From Actinomadura rubteroloni (GTDB lineage: Bacteria; Actinomycetota; Actinomycetes; Streptosporangiales; Streptosporangiaceae): DNA of 64,000 bases. Position 1 is the first letter of the stretch, and each line of letters opens with the position of its first letter. The stretch spans positions 558,001 through 622,000 of the forward strand of contig NZ_MTBP01000001.1 in assembly GCF_002911665.1 (NCBI RefSeq). Direction: 5' to 3'. The notes under the pieces are model-generated. The model was not told the DNA's origin and made no database searches. It saw only the letters and a list, made by a program, of their open reading frames with translations. This document shows positions 55,943 through 64,000 of this stretch, in pieces. A program made the position numbers and the translations under genes.

Positions 55943-57328
55943 ATGAATTCCCTCCCTCCACGGGGTTCCGGCCACGCCGTGCCCCGGCACCGTTTCGCCC
56001 GTCCCGCGCCCGCCGAGCCGCCGCGCGCCCGGCGGCCCGCGGCGTCCGGGCATCTGGCGTCGCCGGCGGCGCGGGGCACGCGGACGCCGTCCGCGACCGT
56101 CACCGTGCCGGACGTGACACCGTTCGTGCCCGTCGCGCCGCCGCGTCCGCCCGCGCCCCCGGCCCCCGCGCACCGCGTCGCGCCGCAGGGCACCGGGCAC
56201 CGCACCGCGGCCCGGCACGCCCGCCGCGCGGACCGCGACGACTCCGACGGCAAGCGGAACCTCCCGCGCCTCGACCCCGCCGAGATGCGGGTGACCGTGC
56301 TGATCCCGGCGCACAACGAGGCCAAGCAGATCACCGAGACGATCGCGTCCCTGCGCCTCCAGCGGCGCCCGCCGGACCACATCGTCGTGATCGCCGACAA
56401 CTGCACCGACGACACCGCCGGGCTCGCCCAGCTCTGCGGCGTCGAGATCGTCGGCACGCGCGGCAACAAGCACAAGAAGGCGGGCGCGCTCAACCAGGTC
56501 CTGGACTCGCTGCTGCCGATCTTCGGCCCGCAGGACGCGGTCATGGTGATGGACGCCGACTCCGCGCTCGACTCCGGCTTCATCCACAACGGCGTCGAGT
56601 ACCTCGCGACCGGACGGTACGCGGCCGTCGGCGGGACCTTCACCGGCAAGCCCGGCGGCGGGCTCGTCGGCATGTTCCAGCGCAACGAGTACGCCCGCTA
56701 CGCCCGGGACGTCCGGCGGTTGCAGGGAAAGGCGCTCGTCCTGACCGGCACGGCCACGATCTTCCGCGCCACGACGCTCCAGGAGGTCGTCGCCGCCCGG
56801 AAGGACGAGAGGCTCCCCGGCCTGCCGCACGTGTACGACGTCCGGGTGCTCACCGAGGACAACGAACTCACCCTCGGAATCCTCCACCTCGGATTCCGCA
56901 TTCTGTGCCCGCCGGAATGCACGCTCACCACCGAGGTCATGCCGACCTGGAAACAACTGGCCCAGCAGCGGCTGCGCTGGAAGCGCGGCGCGCTGGAGAA
57001 CCTCATCGACTACGGGTGGACCCCGATCACCCGCTCGTATTGGGGCCGCCAACTGCTTTCGCTGATCGGCATCCTCGTCATCACGGCGTATCTCGCCTCG
57101 GTCGCCTATTCGGCGATCTGGCTCGGCGGGATCCGGCTCAGCCCGATCTGGGGCGCCGTCACCGTGATCTTCATGGTGGAGCGCGTGGTGACCGTCCGTC
57201 AGCGCGGAAAGACCCAGATGGCCGTCGCCGCCACGATCTTCATCGAGATGGTGTTCGACGTCTTTCTGCAAATCGTCCAGGCACGTGCGTTCTGGCAGGC
57301 CGCCTGGCGTAAAGAAAGGAAATGGTAA
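55943..57328 (+). CDS. Family-2 processive-type glycosyltransferase
   Basis: The 461-residue product has a Pro/Arg-rich soluble N-terminus of about 105 residues, then a GT2 domain: VTVLIPAHNEAKQITETIAS, VVIADNCTDDTAGLAQLCGV, VMVMDADSALDSGFIHNG (DxD), TEDNELTLGILHLGF (catalytic Asp region) and QQRLRWKRGALENLIDYGW (QxxRW). Two or three membrane helices lie at the C-terminal end. This matches hyaluronan/poly-GlcNAc synthase-like enzymes. ATG 55943 has GGAG at 9 nt; a GTG 55916 is in frame. A 54-residue membrane protein gene begins 1 nt after it ends. Confidence 0.88.
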   Translation: MNSLPPRGSGHAVPRHRFARPAPAEPPRARRPAASGHLASPAARGTRTPSATVTVPDVTPFVPVAPPRPPAPPAPAHRVAPQGTGHRTAARHARRADRDDSDGKRNLPRLDPAEMRVTVLIPAHNEAKQITETIASLRLQRRPPDHIVVIADNCTDDTAGLAQLCGVEIVGTRGNKHKKAGALNQVLDSLLPIFGPQDAVMVMDADSALDSGFIHNGVEYLATGRYAAVGGTFTGKPGGGLVGMFQRNEYARYARDVRRLQGKALVLTGTATIFRATTLQEVVAARKDERLPGLPHVYDVRVLTEDNELTLGILHLGFRILCPPECTLTTEVMPTWKQLAQQRLRWKRGALENLIDYGWTPITRSYWGRQLLSLIGILVITAYLASVAYSAIWLGGIRLSPIWGAVTVIFMVERVVTVRQRGKTQMAVAATIFIEMVFDVFLQIVQARAFWQAAWRKERKW

Positions 57329-57493
57329 ATGTACAACACTCCCCCCGTCGGCGGTGTGGCCGCCGGATTCGGCGGTGCCGCCGCGGCCTCGCCGTGGCTC
57401 GGCGTCCAGGCGCTTTGGGTCGGGCTGGCCGTCTTCACGTTCGTTTCCGCCGGACTGGCCGTGAAGCGGATCCTCCCCGCGCGGAGAGGCTGA
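57329..57493 (+). CDS. 54-residue single-helix membrane protein coupled to GT2
   Basis: The product starts MYNTPPVGGVAAGFGGAAAA and has one hydrophobic segment (about residues 22-47, WLGVQALWVGLAVFTFVSAG) with a basic end (KRILPARRG), so the C-terminus is probably cytoplasmic. ATG 57329 directly follows the GT2 stop and has AAAGGA upstream, which argues for real translation. The role is unknown; position suggests an accessory subunit of the glycosyltransferase. A terminator follows. Confidence 0.75.
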   Translation: MYNTPPVGGVAAGFGGAAAASPWLGVQALWVGLAVFTFVSAGLAVKRILPARRG

Positions 57494-57500
57494 CCGACGC

Positions 57501-57531
57501 GAAAGCCGGGGCGACCCGCACCCCGGCTTTC
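57501..57531. terminator. Bidirectional terminator between the GT2 operon and serS
   Basis: GAAAGCCGGGG (57501-57511) pairs with CCCCGGCTTTC (57521-57531) over a 9-nt loop. The hairpin has A/T-containing flanks on both sides and sits in the 43-bp gap between convergent genes, serving both. Confidence 0.85.
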
Positions 57532-57536
57532 CCCGT

Positions 57537-58796
57537 TCACCGCTTGACGGGCTCCAGCACGTCCTGGCCGAGGAACTTGCGCAGCGCCTCGGGCACGCGC
57601 ACCGAACCGTCGGCCCGCTGGTGGTTCTCCAGGATCGCCACCATCCACCGCGTCGTGGCGAGCGTGCCGTTCAGCGTCGCCACCGGCTGGTTCTTCCCGT
57701 CCTCGTCGCGGTGCCGGACGGCCAGCCGCCGCGCCTGGAACTCCGTGCAGTTCGACGTGGACGTGACCTCCCGGTACGTCCCCTGCGTCGGGACCCACGC
57801 CTCGCAGTCGTACTTGCGGGCCGCGCTCGTCCCGAGGTCGCCCGCCGCGACGTCGATCACCCGGTAGGGCAGCTCGACCTTCGCCAGCATCTCCTTCTCC
57901 CACTCCAGCAGCCGCAGGTGCTCGGCGTGGGCGTCCGCCGGGTCGCAGTAGGAGAACATCTCCACCTTGTCGAACTGGTGGACGCGGATGATGCCGCGCG
58001 TGTCCTTGCCGTACGTCCCCGCCTCGCGGCGGAAGCACGACGACCACGCGACGTACCGGCGCGGAAGCGCGTCGATGATCTCGTTCATGTGGTACGCGGC
58101 GAGCGGCACCTCGGACGTCCCGACGAGGTAGAGGTCGTCCTCCTCCAGCCGGTACACCTCGGCGGCGTGCGCGCCGAGGAACCCGGTGCCCTCCATCGCC
58201 TCCGGCTTGACCAGCACCGGCGGATACATCGGGACGAACCCGGCCGCCACCGCCTGCTCCATCGCCAGGTTCAGCAGCGCGTACTGCAACCGCGCGCCGA
58301 CGCCCGTCAGGTAGTAGAACCGCGCGCCCGCGACCTTCGCGCCGCGCTCCATGTCGATGGCGCCGAGGCCCTCGCCCAGCTCCAGATGGTCCTTCGGCTC
58401 GAAGTCGAAGCTCGGCGGCGCGCCGACGTGCTCCAGGACGACGAAGTCCTCCTCGCCGCCCGCCGGCGCGCCCTCCTCCACGAGGTTCGGGACGAGCCGC
58501 AGCACCGCCGTCAGCTCCTCGCCGAGCCGGTCCGCGTCGGCCTCGGCCTCCTTGACCTGCTGCGCCAGCTCCTTGGCGCGGGCGAGCAGCGCGGCGCGCT
58601 CGTCGCCCTGCGCCCGCGACACCGACTTGCCGAAACTCTTCTGCTCGGCGCGCAGCCGCTCGAACGACGACAGCGCGGAGCGGCGCCGCTCGTCCAGGTC
58701 GAGCAGCCGTCCGACGACGGCCTCATCCGCCCCGCGGGCGCGCTGCGACGCGCGCAGCCGCTCGGGGTCCTCTCGAAGAGCTCGCAGGTCGATCAC
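57537..58796 (-). CDS. serS: Seryl-tRNA synthetase
   Basis: The 419-residue class II synthetase has the N-terminal antiparallel coiled coil (about residues 30-105) that grips the long variable arm of tRNA-Ser. The catalytic domain has [15 protein letters not shown], motif 2 in [38 protein letters not shown], and motif 3 in [19 protein letters not shown]. The length is normal for bacteria. GTG 58796 has no strong ribosome site and may be leaderless. It is an essential housekeeping gene; a cognate tRNA-Ser lies at 45521-45610 in this window. Confidence 0.97.
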   Translation of the reverse strand: MIDLRALREDPERLRASQRARGADEAVVGRLLDLDERRRSALSSFERLRAEQKSFGKSVSRAQGDERAALLARAKELAQQVKEAEADADRLGEELTAVLRLVPNLVEEGAPAGGEEDFVVLEHVGAPPSFDFEPKDHLELGEGLGAIDMERGAKVAGARFYYLTGVGARLQYALLNLAMEQAVAAGFVPMYPPVLVKPEAMEGTGFLGAHAAEVYRLEEDDLYLVGTSEVPLAAYHMNEIIDALPRRYVAWSSCFRREAGTYGKDTRGIIRVHQFDKVEMFSYCDPADAHAEHLRLLEWEKEMLAKVELPYRVIDVAAGDLGTSAARKYDCEAWVPTQGTYREVTSTSNCTEFQARRLAVRHRDEDGKNQPVATLNGTLATTRWMVAILENHQRADGSVRVPEALRKFLGQDVLEPVKR

Positions 58797-58844
58797 AGAC
58801 CCGAGGCTACCGGCCCGCGCACCCCGTCCGCGCGCGAGTATCCC

Positions 58845-60755
58845 CTACCGGACGTCCACGTAGTCGGTCCCACTCGTCGCCGGCAGATACGTCGCACTGC
58901 CCGCGTAGACAGCGCGCCAGGTGCCGTCGGCGGGCGCGGAGAAGGCCAGGCGGAAGGTGCCGTCCGCGTTGGTCCACGCGTAGCCGAAGTACTTCCAGGC
59001 CGACGAACCGGACGGGCGGAACTGCAGCTCGACCTTCGTGCCGCGCGCGGCGGGGCGCCAGCCGCCGGCGTAGCGCAGCAGCTTCCCGGCGGCGGTGGCC
59101 GTCGCGCGGCGGCGCACCGGCTCCGGCGTGACGTTGAAGCCCTTGGCGAAGGCCGTCCGGCGTCCCACGCGCACGTTGTCGGTGCCGCTCGCGGCCGGCG
59201 TGTACGTCGCGCTGCCCGCGTAGGTCGCGCGCCAGGTGCCCGACTTGGAGGCGGTGAACGTCTTGCGGAACACGCCGTTCTTGTCGGTCGTCGTCGTGCC
59301 CATCGTGGTCCAGGCCGTGGAGCCGTCGGCCCGGAACTGGATCGTGATCGGTGTGCCGCTTCCGGCGGGGATCCAGCTCGTTCCGGGCAGCCGGAGCAGT
59401 TCGCCGCTCACCGTCAGCCGCCCGCCCGGGCTGATCGGCTCGGGTGCGGCGTTGAAGTGGGTGAACTCGGTGCCCGTCCGGACGTCGAGGAAGCGCGCCT
59501 CGCTCGTCCCCGGCTTGGTCGCCGTGTCGCCGGCGTAGCGGAGCCGGACGTATCCGTTGCGGTCGGCGTCGATCGTCGCGTAGACCTTTCCGTCGCGGAC
59601 CCGCAGTTCGTCCAGTGTCGTCCAGCCGGTCTTCCCGTCGGAGGAGAACTCCAGGAACACCTCCTCGCCCCACAGCGGGGTCCGCGTGCCGTCCACGGCG
59701 GTTCGGCTGACGGTCGCCGTGATGTCCACGGGCCGGGTGCGCGCGACCGGCGACGGGGTGACGGTGAGCGGGGAGAATGTGGGCGTCTTGTCCTGGACGA
59801 GCACGTCCCCCCAGAGGGCGGGCGACTGGACCGTGTAGATCGACCCTTCGGCGTACACGTTCCAGTTCCCCGTCCCCTGCGGAACGAACGAGATGGAGTA
59901 CGTGCCGTCCGCGGCCGTGGTCGCGACCACGGACCGGTTCCCGATGGTCGGCGTCAGCCTGACGCTGATGCCTTCCACCGGGACCGTCGTGCCGTCGGCG
60001 CGCGTCCGGGTCACGGTCCCCGAGACGACGACCGGGGTGCCGACCGGAAGCGGTGACGGCGCGGTCTTCCGGGCGGTCAGCGTCACCTCGCTCTGGTCGA
60101 CCGTGAAGCGCATGTCCTTGTACGGCGCCCTGCAGTACCGGCCGGCGGCGGGGAAGGAGATCGTCGTCTGGACCCTGCCCCGGAGGTCCAGCGCGAACGT
60201 GCCGTCCTCGGCCGTCGTGACCGTCTTGTTCGGGACCACATTCAAGGTCGCGCCGGGCACGGGGACGGGCTCCTCGTCGCTCGCCCTGCGGGCCAGCAGG
60301 CGGCCGGTGATGTGGGCGGCGGGGTGGTCGAGGTCGAGGCGCTCCGGTGTCGACGTCGCCTCGATCGTCGTGGGGTAGCAGTCGTTGTAGCTCACCGGAC
60401 GGACGGTCGACTCGCCGTCGTGGTTCACGACCGTCACGTCGGCCGTGATCGTGCCGGGGTGGTTCTCGATGTCAGAGCGGTAGGAGGCCGTCCACACGCC
60501 GTCGGCGTCGGTGCCCGACGAACGGACGAAGTCGGACACCGTCTGGAACGACGTGCCGTCCTTCGTCCGCAGCACCGCCTCGACCTTCGCGATGCCCACC
60601 GGGTCCTTGGCGGTGACGGTGAGCGTGAGGACGCGCTGCGCACCACTCGCGGCGAGCGTCACGCCCGCCTGCACGTCGGGGGCGGCGGCGAGGGCGGGCG
60701 GGGCGGCGGCGAGCAGGGCGGTCGCGGCCAGGGACAGGACGAACGACTTGCGCAT
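58845..60755 (-). CDS. Secreted multi-domain beta-sandwich protein
   Basis: The 636-residue product has a signal peptide (KSFVLSLAATALLAAAPPAL, cleaved near ALA). The mature protein is a chain of beta-sandwich domains. About residues 150-330 contain carboxypeptidase-regulatory-like units (TTAEDGTFALDLRG, TTAADGTYSISFVP), and the last about 300 residues hold three repeats ending in GTWRATYAGSATYTPAASGT-like strings, the final one TWRAVYAGSATYLPATSGTD. Such proteins bind surface polymers or act as spacers. No catalytic site or wall anchor is seen. ATG 60755 has a weak site. A fragment with the same TDYVDVR end lies just upstream. Confidence 0.75.
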   Translation of the reverse strand: MRKSFVLSLAATALLAAAPPALAAAPDVQAGVTLAASGAQRVLTLTVTAKDPVGIAKVEAVLRTKDGTSFQTVSDFVRSSGTDADGVWTASYRSDIENHPGTITADVTVVNHDGESTVRPVSYNDCYPTTIEATSTPERLDLDHPAAHITGRLLARRASDEEPVPVPGATLNVVPNKTVTTAEDGTFALDLRGRVQTTISFPAAGRYCRAPYKDMRFTVDQSEVTLTARKTAPSPLPVGTPVVVSGTVTRTRADGTTVPVEGISVRLTPTIGNRSVVATTAADGTYSISFVPQGTGNWNVYAEGSIYTVQSPALWGDVLVQDKTPTFSPLTVTPSPVARTRPVDITATVSRTAVDGTRTPLWGEEVFLEFSSDGKTGWTTLDELRVRDGKVYATIDADRNGYVRLRYAGDTATKPGTSEARFLDVRTGTEFTHFNAAPEPISPGGRLTVSGELLRLPGTSWIPAGSGTPITIQFRADGSTAWTTMGTTTTDKNGVFRKTFTASKSGTWRATYAGSATYTPAASGTDNVRVGRRTAFAKGFNVTPEPVRRRATATAAGKLLRYAGGWRPAARGTKVELQFRPSGSSAWKYFGYAWTNADGTFRLAFSAPADGTWRAVYAGSATYLPATSGTDYVDVR

Positions 60756-60778
60756 GGGGGATTTACCTCAAAGCTGAG

Positions 60779-60914
60779 TCAGCGGACGTCGACGTAGTCG
60801 GTCAGGCCGGTGAACGACTGCGGATTTCCGCACGAAGACGACCTCCTGGGACGGGCCGCATGATCGCGGCCGTAGAAGGAGACGCCGGGCGGGAACGTGA
60901 GGATGACTCGTGTC
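60779..60914 (-). pseudogene. Short C-terminal gene fragment ending in TDYVDVR
   Basis: An open reverse frame of about 43 codons ends with SFTGLTDYVDVR and a stop at 60779. The last seven residues match the C-terminal end of the neighbouring secreted protein exactly (SGTDYVDVR). There is no start codon with a ribosome site and the frame is closed by a stop near 60915. It looks like the tail of a lost related gene; the upstream part (RVILTFPPGVSFYGRD) is not recognised. Confidence 0.45.
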
Positions 60915-60928
60915 AGGTCACAAGTCGA

Positions 60929-61846
60929 TCAACGAGTGCCGGTGCGGAGGGAGTCGAGCCAGGACGACGCGGCGGCGAAGTCGGCGTCGTGGGTGCCGCG
61001 CCGGATGTCGGGACGGACGGCGTCCGCGCGCGGGTAGGAGCCGATGAACCGCACGTCCGCGCAGATCCGGCGCAGGCCCATCAGCGCCTCGCCGACGCGG
61101 GCGTCCTGGACGTGGCCCTCGAAGTCCATCCAGAACAGGTAGGAGCCGAGCCGCGCGCCCGTCGGACGCGACTGGATCAGCGTCAGGTTGATCCCGCGCA
61201 CCGAGAACTCGGTGAGGATCTCCAGCAGCGCGCCGGGGTGGTCGGCGCCGATGAACGCGGCGACGGTGGTGCGGTCCGCGCCGGTCGGGGCGGGCGGCGG
61301 GCCGGGACGGCGCAGCGCGACGAACCGCGTCACCGCGTCCGCGACGTCGTGGATGTCCTCGGCGAGCACGTCCAGGTTGTAGCGGGCGGCGGCGAACGAG
61401 CCCGCGAGCGCCGCGTCGTAGTGGCCGTCGGCGACGTGCTGGGCGGCCTCGGCGTTGGACGTCGCCGCGCGCCACTCGGCGTCCGGGACGTGCTCGGCGA
61501 GCCAGCGGCGGCACTGCGGCTGCGCGATCGGGTGCGACGCGACGGTCTTCACGTCCCCGAGGCGCGTGCCCGGCCGCACCAGCAGCGCGAACGACACCGG
61601 CAGGTTGACCTCGCCGACGATCTGGAGCGGTTCCCCGGTGGCCAGTTCGTCCAGCGTCGTCGGGACCGAGCCCTCGACGGAGTTCTCCAGCGCGACGACC
61701 GCGCCGTCGGCCTCGTCGCGGCGCAGCGCGTCCAGGACGGCGGGGACGGTCGCGAGCGGCAGGTGGTCGGCGTCGGCCGTGCCCGGGAAACGCAGCAGGG
61801 CGGCTTCGGTGAACGTCCCCTGCGGACCGAGATAGGCGTAACGCAC
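60929..61846 (-). CDS. pheA: Prephenate dehydratase
   Basis: The 305-residue product makes phenylpyruvate from prephenate in phenylalanine synthesis. The catalytic domain has YAYLGPQGTFTEAALLRFPG, VVALENSVEGSVPTTLDEL and the active-site Thr in DAVTRFVALRR. The C-terminal ACT domain, for feedback by phenylalanine, has GALLEILTEFSVRGINLTLI and QSRPTGARLGSYLFWMDFEG; the usual ESRP reads QSRP. GTG 61846 is preferred, with AAGGG in front; the frame is open to 61882. No chorismate mutase domain is fused. Confidence 0.95.
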   Translation of the reverse strand: MRYAYLGPQGTFTEAALLRFPGTADADHLPLATVPAVLDALRRDEADGAVVALENSVEGSVPTTLDELATGEPLQIVGEVNLPVSFALLVRPGTRLGDVKTVASHPIAQPQCRRWLAEHVPDAEWRAATSNAEAAQHVADGHYDAALAGSFAAARYNLDVLAEDIHDVADAVTRFVALRRPGPPPAPTGADRTTVAAFIGADHPGALLEILTEFSVRGINLTLIQSRPTGARLGSYLFWMDFEGHVQDARVGEALMGLRRICADVRFIGSYPRADAVRPDIRRGTHDADFAAASSWLDSLRTGTR

Positions 61847-61894
61847 GTGACGACCCTTCGTGGTGGTACGGACCGTGACCACTGTAACCGCCGG

Positions 61895-62350
61895 TCAACC
61901 CGCCTTGCTGGGCGAGATTCCGAAGTCGGGCAACGGGTCGTCCATCGTGACGATCGGGCCCTTGCCGAGCCGCGCGGCGCGGAGTGCCTGGTTCTCCTCG
62001 GGGGACAGGCCGTCGACCGGGTAGCCGTCGCGGACGGGCTTGGCGTACGTCCGGGTCTCGGTGCGCCCGATGATCGAGGAGATGATCACGCCGTCGCCGC
62101 CCGCGTTGATCAGCGCCAGCGAGAACGACCGGTGCCCGGACATCTCCTTGAGCGCGTCGTAGTGGACGATCGCGAGGTCGCGCAGGGCCTTCGGGTCCAC
62201 GCTGGTGGTGCCGGCGAGCTGGAGCTGGCGGCGCAGGACGGCCGCGCACTCGTCCACGACCTGGTTCGCCCGCCGGTAGGCCGCCACGCCGACGGAGACC
62301 CCGGCCACTCCGGCGACCAGCCCTACCACGGCCACGGCGACAAGCATCAC
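61895..62350 (-). CDS. DUF4446 family protein
   Basis: The 151-residue product has one N-terminal membrane helix (MLVAVAVVGLVAGVAGVSVG) and a soluble domain with LRDLAIVHYDALKEMSGHRS, LALINAGGDGVIISSIIGRT and SPEENQALRAARLGKG. These match DUF4446, a conserved single-pass protein of unknown role. The start GTG 62350 overlaps the stop of the GT87 gene (GTGA); an ATG follows at the next codon. It sits between pheA and GT87 on the same strand, probably in one transcript. Confidence 0.85.
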   Translation of the reverse strand: MMLVAVAVVGLVAGVAGVSVGVAAYRRANQVVDECAAVLRRQLQLAGTTSVDPKALRDLAIVHYDALKEMSGHRSFSLALINAGGDGVIISSIIGRTETRTYAKPVRDGYPVDGLSPEENQALRAARLGKGPIVTMDDPLPDFGISPSKAG

Positions 62351-63669
62351 GGAGTGAGGGTACCCACCCGCGCGTCGCCGTGCGTACGTTCCCCATGATC
62401 CCCGGACGTTCGCACACGGTTCACCAACCAGACGCCGAGTACGACGATCAGGGCGAGTGCGGCGAGTCCGAAGGCGTCCTGGAGGATCCGGCCGACGATC
62501 CGGACGGCCATCGGGTGCTCGCGTCCGGACAGCGCGGCGCCGCGCCAGGGCAACGGGAAGAGGAAGTACAGCCAGACGCCGAGCGCGAGCACGCAGCGGC
62601 GCGGGTCGCGGCCGTCACCGGCCAGCGCGCCGAGCACCGCGATGATCCAGACGAGGTGGTGCATCCAGCCGACGGGCGACAGCAGCACCGACAGCAGCCC
62701 GGTGATCGCGGCCCCGGCGAGCAGCAGCGTGTAGGCGGACGGCCCGGCGGCGGCGGCGCGCGTCAGGTCGGTGCCGCCGAACGGCCCCGGACGTCCCAGC
62801 GCGTCCCCCGCGACCGTCGCCCGGCGCGCGAGCCGCAGCCCGAGCAGCGCGACGGCCACCGCGAGGACGAGCCACAGCAGCGACCGCCACGGGCTCTCCG
62901 GCAGGACGTGCGCGAGCATCCCGTTGAGGGCCTGGTTGGTGGTGCCGCCGACGGCGCCCGTGCGGTCCCCGCCCTGGAGGAACGCGCCGAACCAGTAGTC
63001 GCGGGAGTCGGCGGGCAGCAGCGCGAACGCCCCGCCCCAGGCGGCGAGCGCGGTGAGCAGGGCGGTCCCGGCGGCGTCGCGGCGGCCGGTGATCCAGAAC
63101 CAGATCAGGAAGACGCCCGGCACCAGCTTGATCGCCATCGCCAGGCCGACGAGCACGCCGCGCGGCCAGCGGGCCGAGCGGGCGCAGCAGTCGGCGAGGC
63201 ACAGCGCCATCAGCAGGAACCCCACCTGACCGAAGCGCATCTGGTCGGACGCGGGCCACAGCCAGGCCGTCGCGCCGACGAGCGCTCCCGCCGCGACCGG
63301 CGCCCACCGGCCCGCGCGGCGGATCAGGTCGCGGAAGGCGTACAGGACGGCGACGGTCAGCGCCGCGTACATCAAAGCCGTCCACGTCCACTGCGCGGCC
63401 TTCCACGGCAGCAGCGTGAACGGCACCGCGAGCACGGCCGCGAAGGGCGGATACGTGAACGGCAAAAGCTGCGGCGGCTGCGTCAGGACGTCGTAGAGCG
63501 GGGCGCCGCGCAGGATCGCCGCGCCGCCCTCCCGGTAGACCTCCAGATCCACCATCCGCTGGTCCGGCGGGTTGTTCAGCCACTTCACGACGATCGGCGC
63601 GACGGCCGCGACCGCGACGAGAACGCCGAGGCCGACGATCCACGGCGGGGTCCTGCTGCCAGCACGCAT
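62347..63669 (-). CDS. GT87-type polyprenol-phosphate-mannose-dependent glycosyltransferase
   Basis: The 440-residue integral membrane protein has about 10-11 helices. The first periplasmic loop carries VDLEVYREGGAAILRG and PLYDVLTQPPQLLPFTYPPF, the region with catalytic acidic residues typical of DUF2029/GT87 mannosyltransferases such as PimE. SPVGWMHHLVWIIAVLGALA is another conserved block. It would use polyprenyl-phosphomannose to glycosylate a lipid or polymer outside the membrane. ATG 63669 follows AGGATGGA; GTG 63696 is the longer alternative. It is divergent from the last gene. Confidence 0.87.
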   Translation of the reverse strand: MRAGSRTPPWIVGLGVLVAVAAVAPIVVKWLNNPPDQRMVDLEVYREGGAAILRGAPLYDVLTQPPQLLPFTYPPFAAVLAVPFTLLPWKAAQWTWTALMYAALTVAVLYAFRDLIRRAGRWAPVAAGALVGATAWLWPASDQMRFGQVGFLLMALCLADCCARSARWPRGVLVGLAMAIKLVPGVFLIWFWITGRRDAAGTALLTALAAWGGAFALLPADSRDYWFGAFLQGGDRTGAVGGTTNQALNGMLAHVLPESPWRSLLWLVLAVAVALLGLRLARRATVAGDALGRPGPFGGTDLTRAAAAGPSAYTLLLAGAAITGLLSVLLSPVGWMHHLVWIIAVLGALAGDGRDPRRCVLALGVWLYFLFPLPWRGAALSGREHPMAVRIVGRILQDAFGLAALALIVVLGVWLVNRVRTSGDHGERTHGDARVGTLTP

Positions 63670-63708
63670 GCGTCCATCCTGGACCAACTCGCCCACTAAC
63701 CTGACCTC

Positions 63709-64000
63709 ATGGCGCAGTACGGGGCGGGAACCGGAAGGCCGTGCTCTGCGGTGGTCAGGGCGCTGGTCGCGGTCGCCGCGCTGCTCGCCGGAACGGGCGT
63801 GTTGGCGGCGCCCGCCGCGGCGGCGGCGCCGTCGTCCCGGACGGTCGTCATCGGCGTCCCCGGGATGATGTGGAGCGACATCACCGCGACCCGCACGCCC
63901 ACCCTGTGGAAACTGGCGGGCCGGGGCGGCGCGGCGGCGCTCTCGGTGCGGACGACGCGGCCGGGCACCTGCCCGACGGACGGCTGGCTGACGGTCTCGG
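63709..64000 (+). CDS. Secreted protein with alkaline-phosphatase-like N-terminus, cut by window end
   Basis: The first 97 residues are in the window. A signal peptide (SAVVRALVAVAALLAGTGVL, cleaved near AAA) is followed by SRTVVIGVPGMMWSDITATR, TPTLWKLAGRGGAAALSVRT and CPTDGWLTVS. The pattern VxxxGVPGxxWxD...TPxLWxLA resembles the first metal-binding loop of the alkaline-phosphatase/sulfatase superfamily as found in a large actinobacterial membrane protein. The ATG at 63709 has no ribosome site; TAACCT seven bases upstream may be a -10 box of a leaderless transcript. The C-terminus lies outside the window. Confidence 0.7.
   Translation, partial: MAQYGAGTGRPCSAVVRALVAVAALLAGTGVLAAPAAAAAPSSRTVVIGVPGMMWSDITATRTPTLWKLAGRGGAAALSVRTTRPGTCPTDGWLTVS

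Overview
The window is very GC-rich, gene-dense DNA with frequent GTG starts, short gaps and many 4-base ATGA/GTGA stop-start overlaps. Together with a bacterial proteasome activator (Bpa), a BldC-type regulator, a SAV2177/DUF574-type methyltransferase, a SigE-type sigma factor, an Rv1733c-type membrane protein and class E/F sortases, this points to an actinomycete chromosome, probably a Streptosporangiales/Thermomonosporaceae-like organism. The genus is inference. No phage, IS element, CRISPR array or replication origin was seen.

Layout. 1-4 kb: the start of a DUF262 protein (cut by the window edge), then SRPBCC, MarR, VOC and Rv1733c-like genes. 3.9-8.2 kb: two BlaI-type repressors. One is paired with an M56 peptidase. 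The other stands beside a family-4 glycosyltransferase whose promoter carries a matching operator. A PAP2 phosphatase and a small excisionase-like protein follow. 8.3-14.1 kb: SDR/TetR divergent pair, a fold-III PLP enzyme, a DUF1266 protein, homogentisate dioxygenase and a small secreted protein. 14.5-25 kb: a nine-gene leftward exopolysaccharide operon running from the initiating sugar transferase through Wzy-like polymerase, MurJ/Wzx-like flippase, deacetylase, glycosyltransferase, Wzz-like protein, second glycosyltransferase and an ATP-grasp enzyme to an FAD monooxygenase-like protein. 25.3-33.8 kb: secreted proteins, class E sortase, adenylate cyclase/MerR pair, two sigma factors (one membrane-anchored) and a secreted-type Cys-rich DPBB protein coupled to a MauE-like protein. 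33.9-40.4 kb: an AAA ATPase, pirin/MarR, an M15 peptidase, an alpha/beta hydrolase/HxlR pair and an AlaX-like editing protein. 40.4-45.5 kb: a tight operon of NCS1 nucleobase permease, two non-heme iron oxygenases and an adenosine-deaminase-like enzyme, divergent from an XRE-cupin regulator with a clear palindromic operator. 45.5-50.2 kb: tRNA-Ser(UGA), small regulators, an XRE-TPR/SLOG pair, a kinase remnant, GNAT, methyltransferase and cupin-like genes. 50.3-64 kb: a proline-rich MinD/EspI-like ATPase, quinone oxidoreductase, Bpa, HAD phosphatase, class F sortase, GT2 plus a 54-residue membrane protein, serS, a secreted domain-repeat protein, pheA, DUF4446, GT87 and the start of a secreted protein.

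Two systems stand out. The 40.4-45.5 kb operon has the parts for import, oxidative trimming and deamination of a modified purine or related nucleobase. I know of no described pathway with this exact set. The 14.5-25 kb operon adds an ATP-grasp ligase-like enzyme and a flavin monooxygenase-like enzyme to an otherwise Wzx/Wzy-type polysaccharide set, which suggests an unusual non-sugar decoration. Smaller points of interest are the BlaI operator at a glycosyltransferase promoter, a 120-bp in-frame tandem duplication in the flippase gene, and a membrane-anchored sigma factor with an extracytoplasmic Ig-like tail. All functional calls come from reading the translated sequence; no database search was run.
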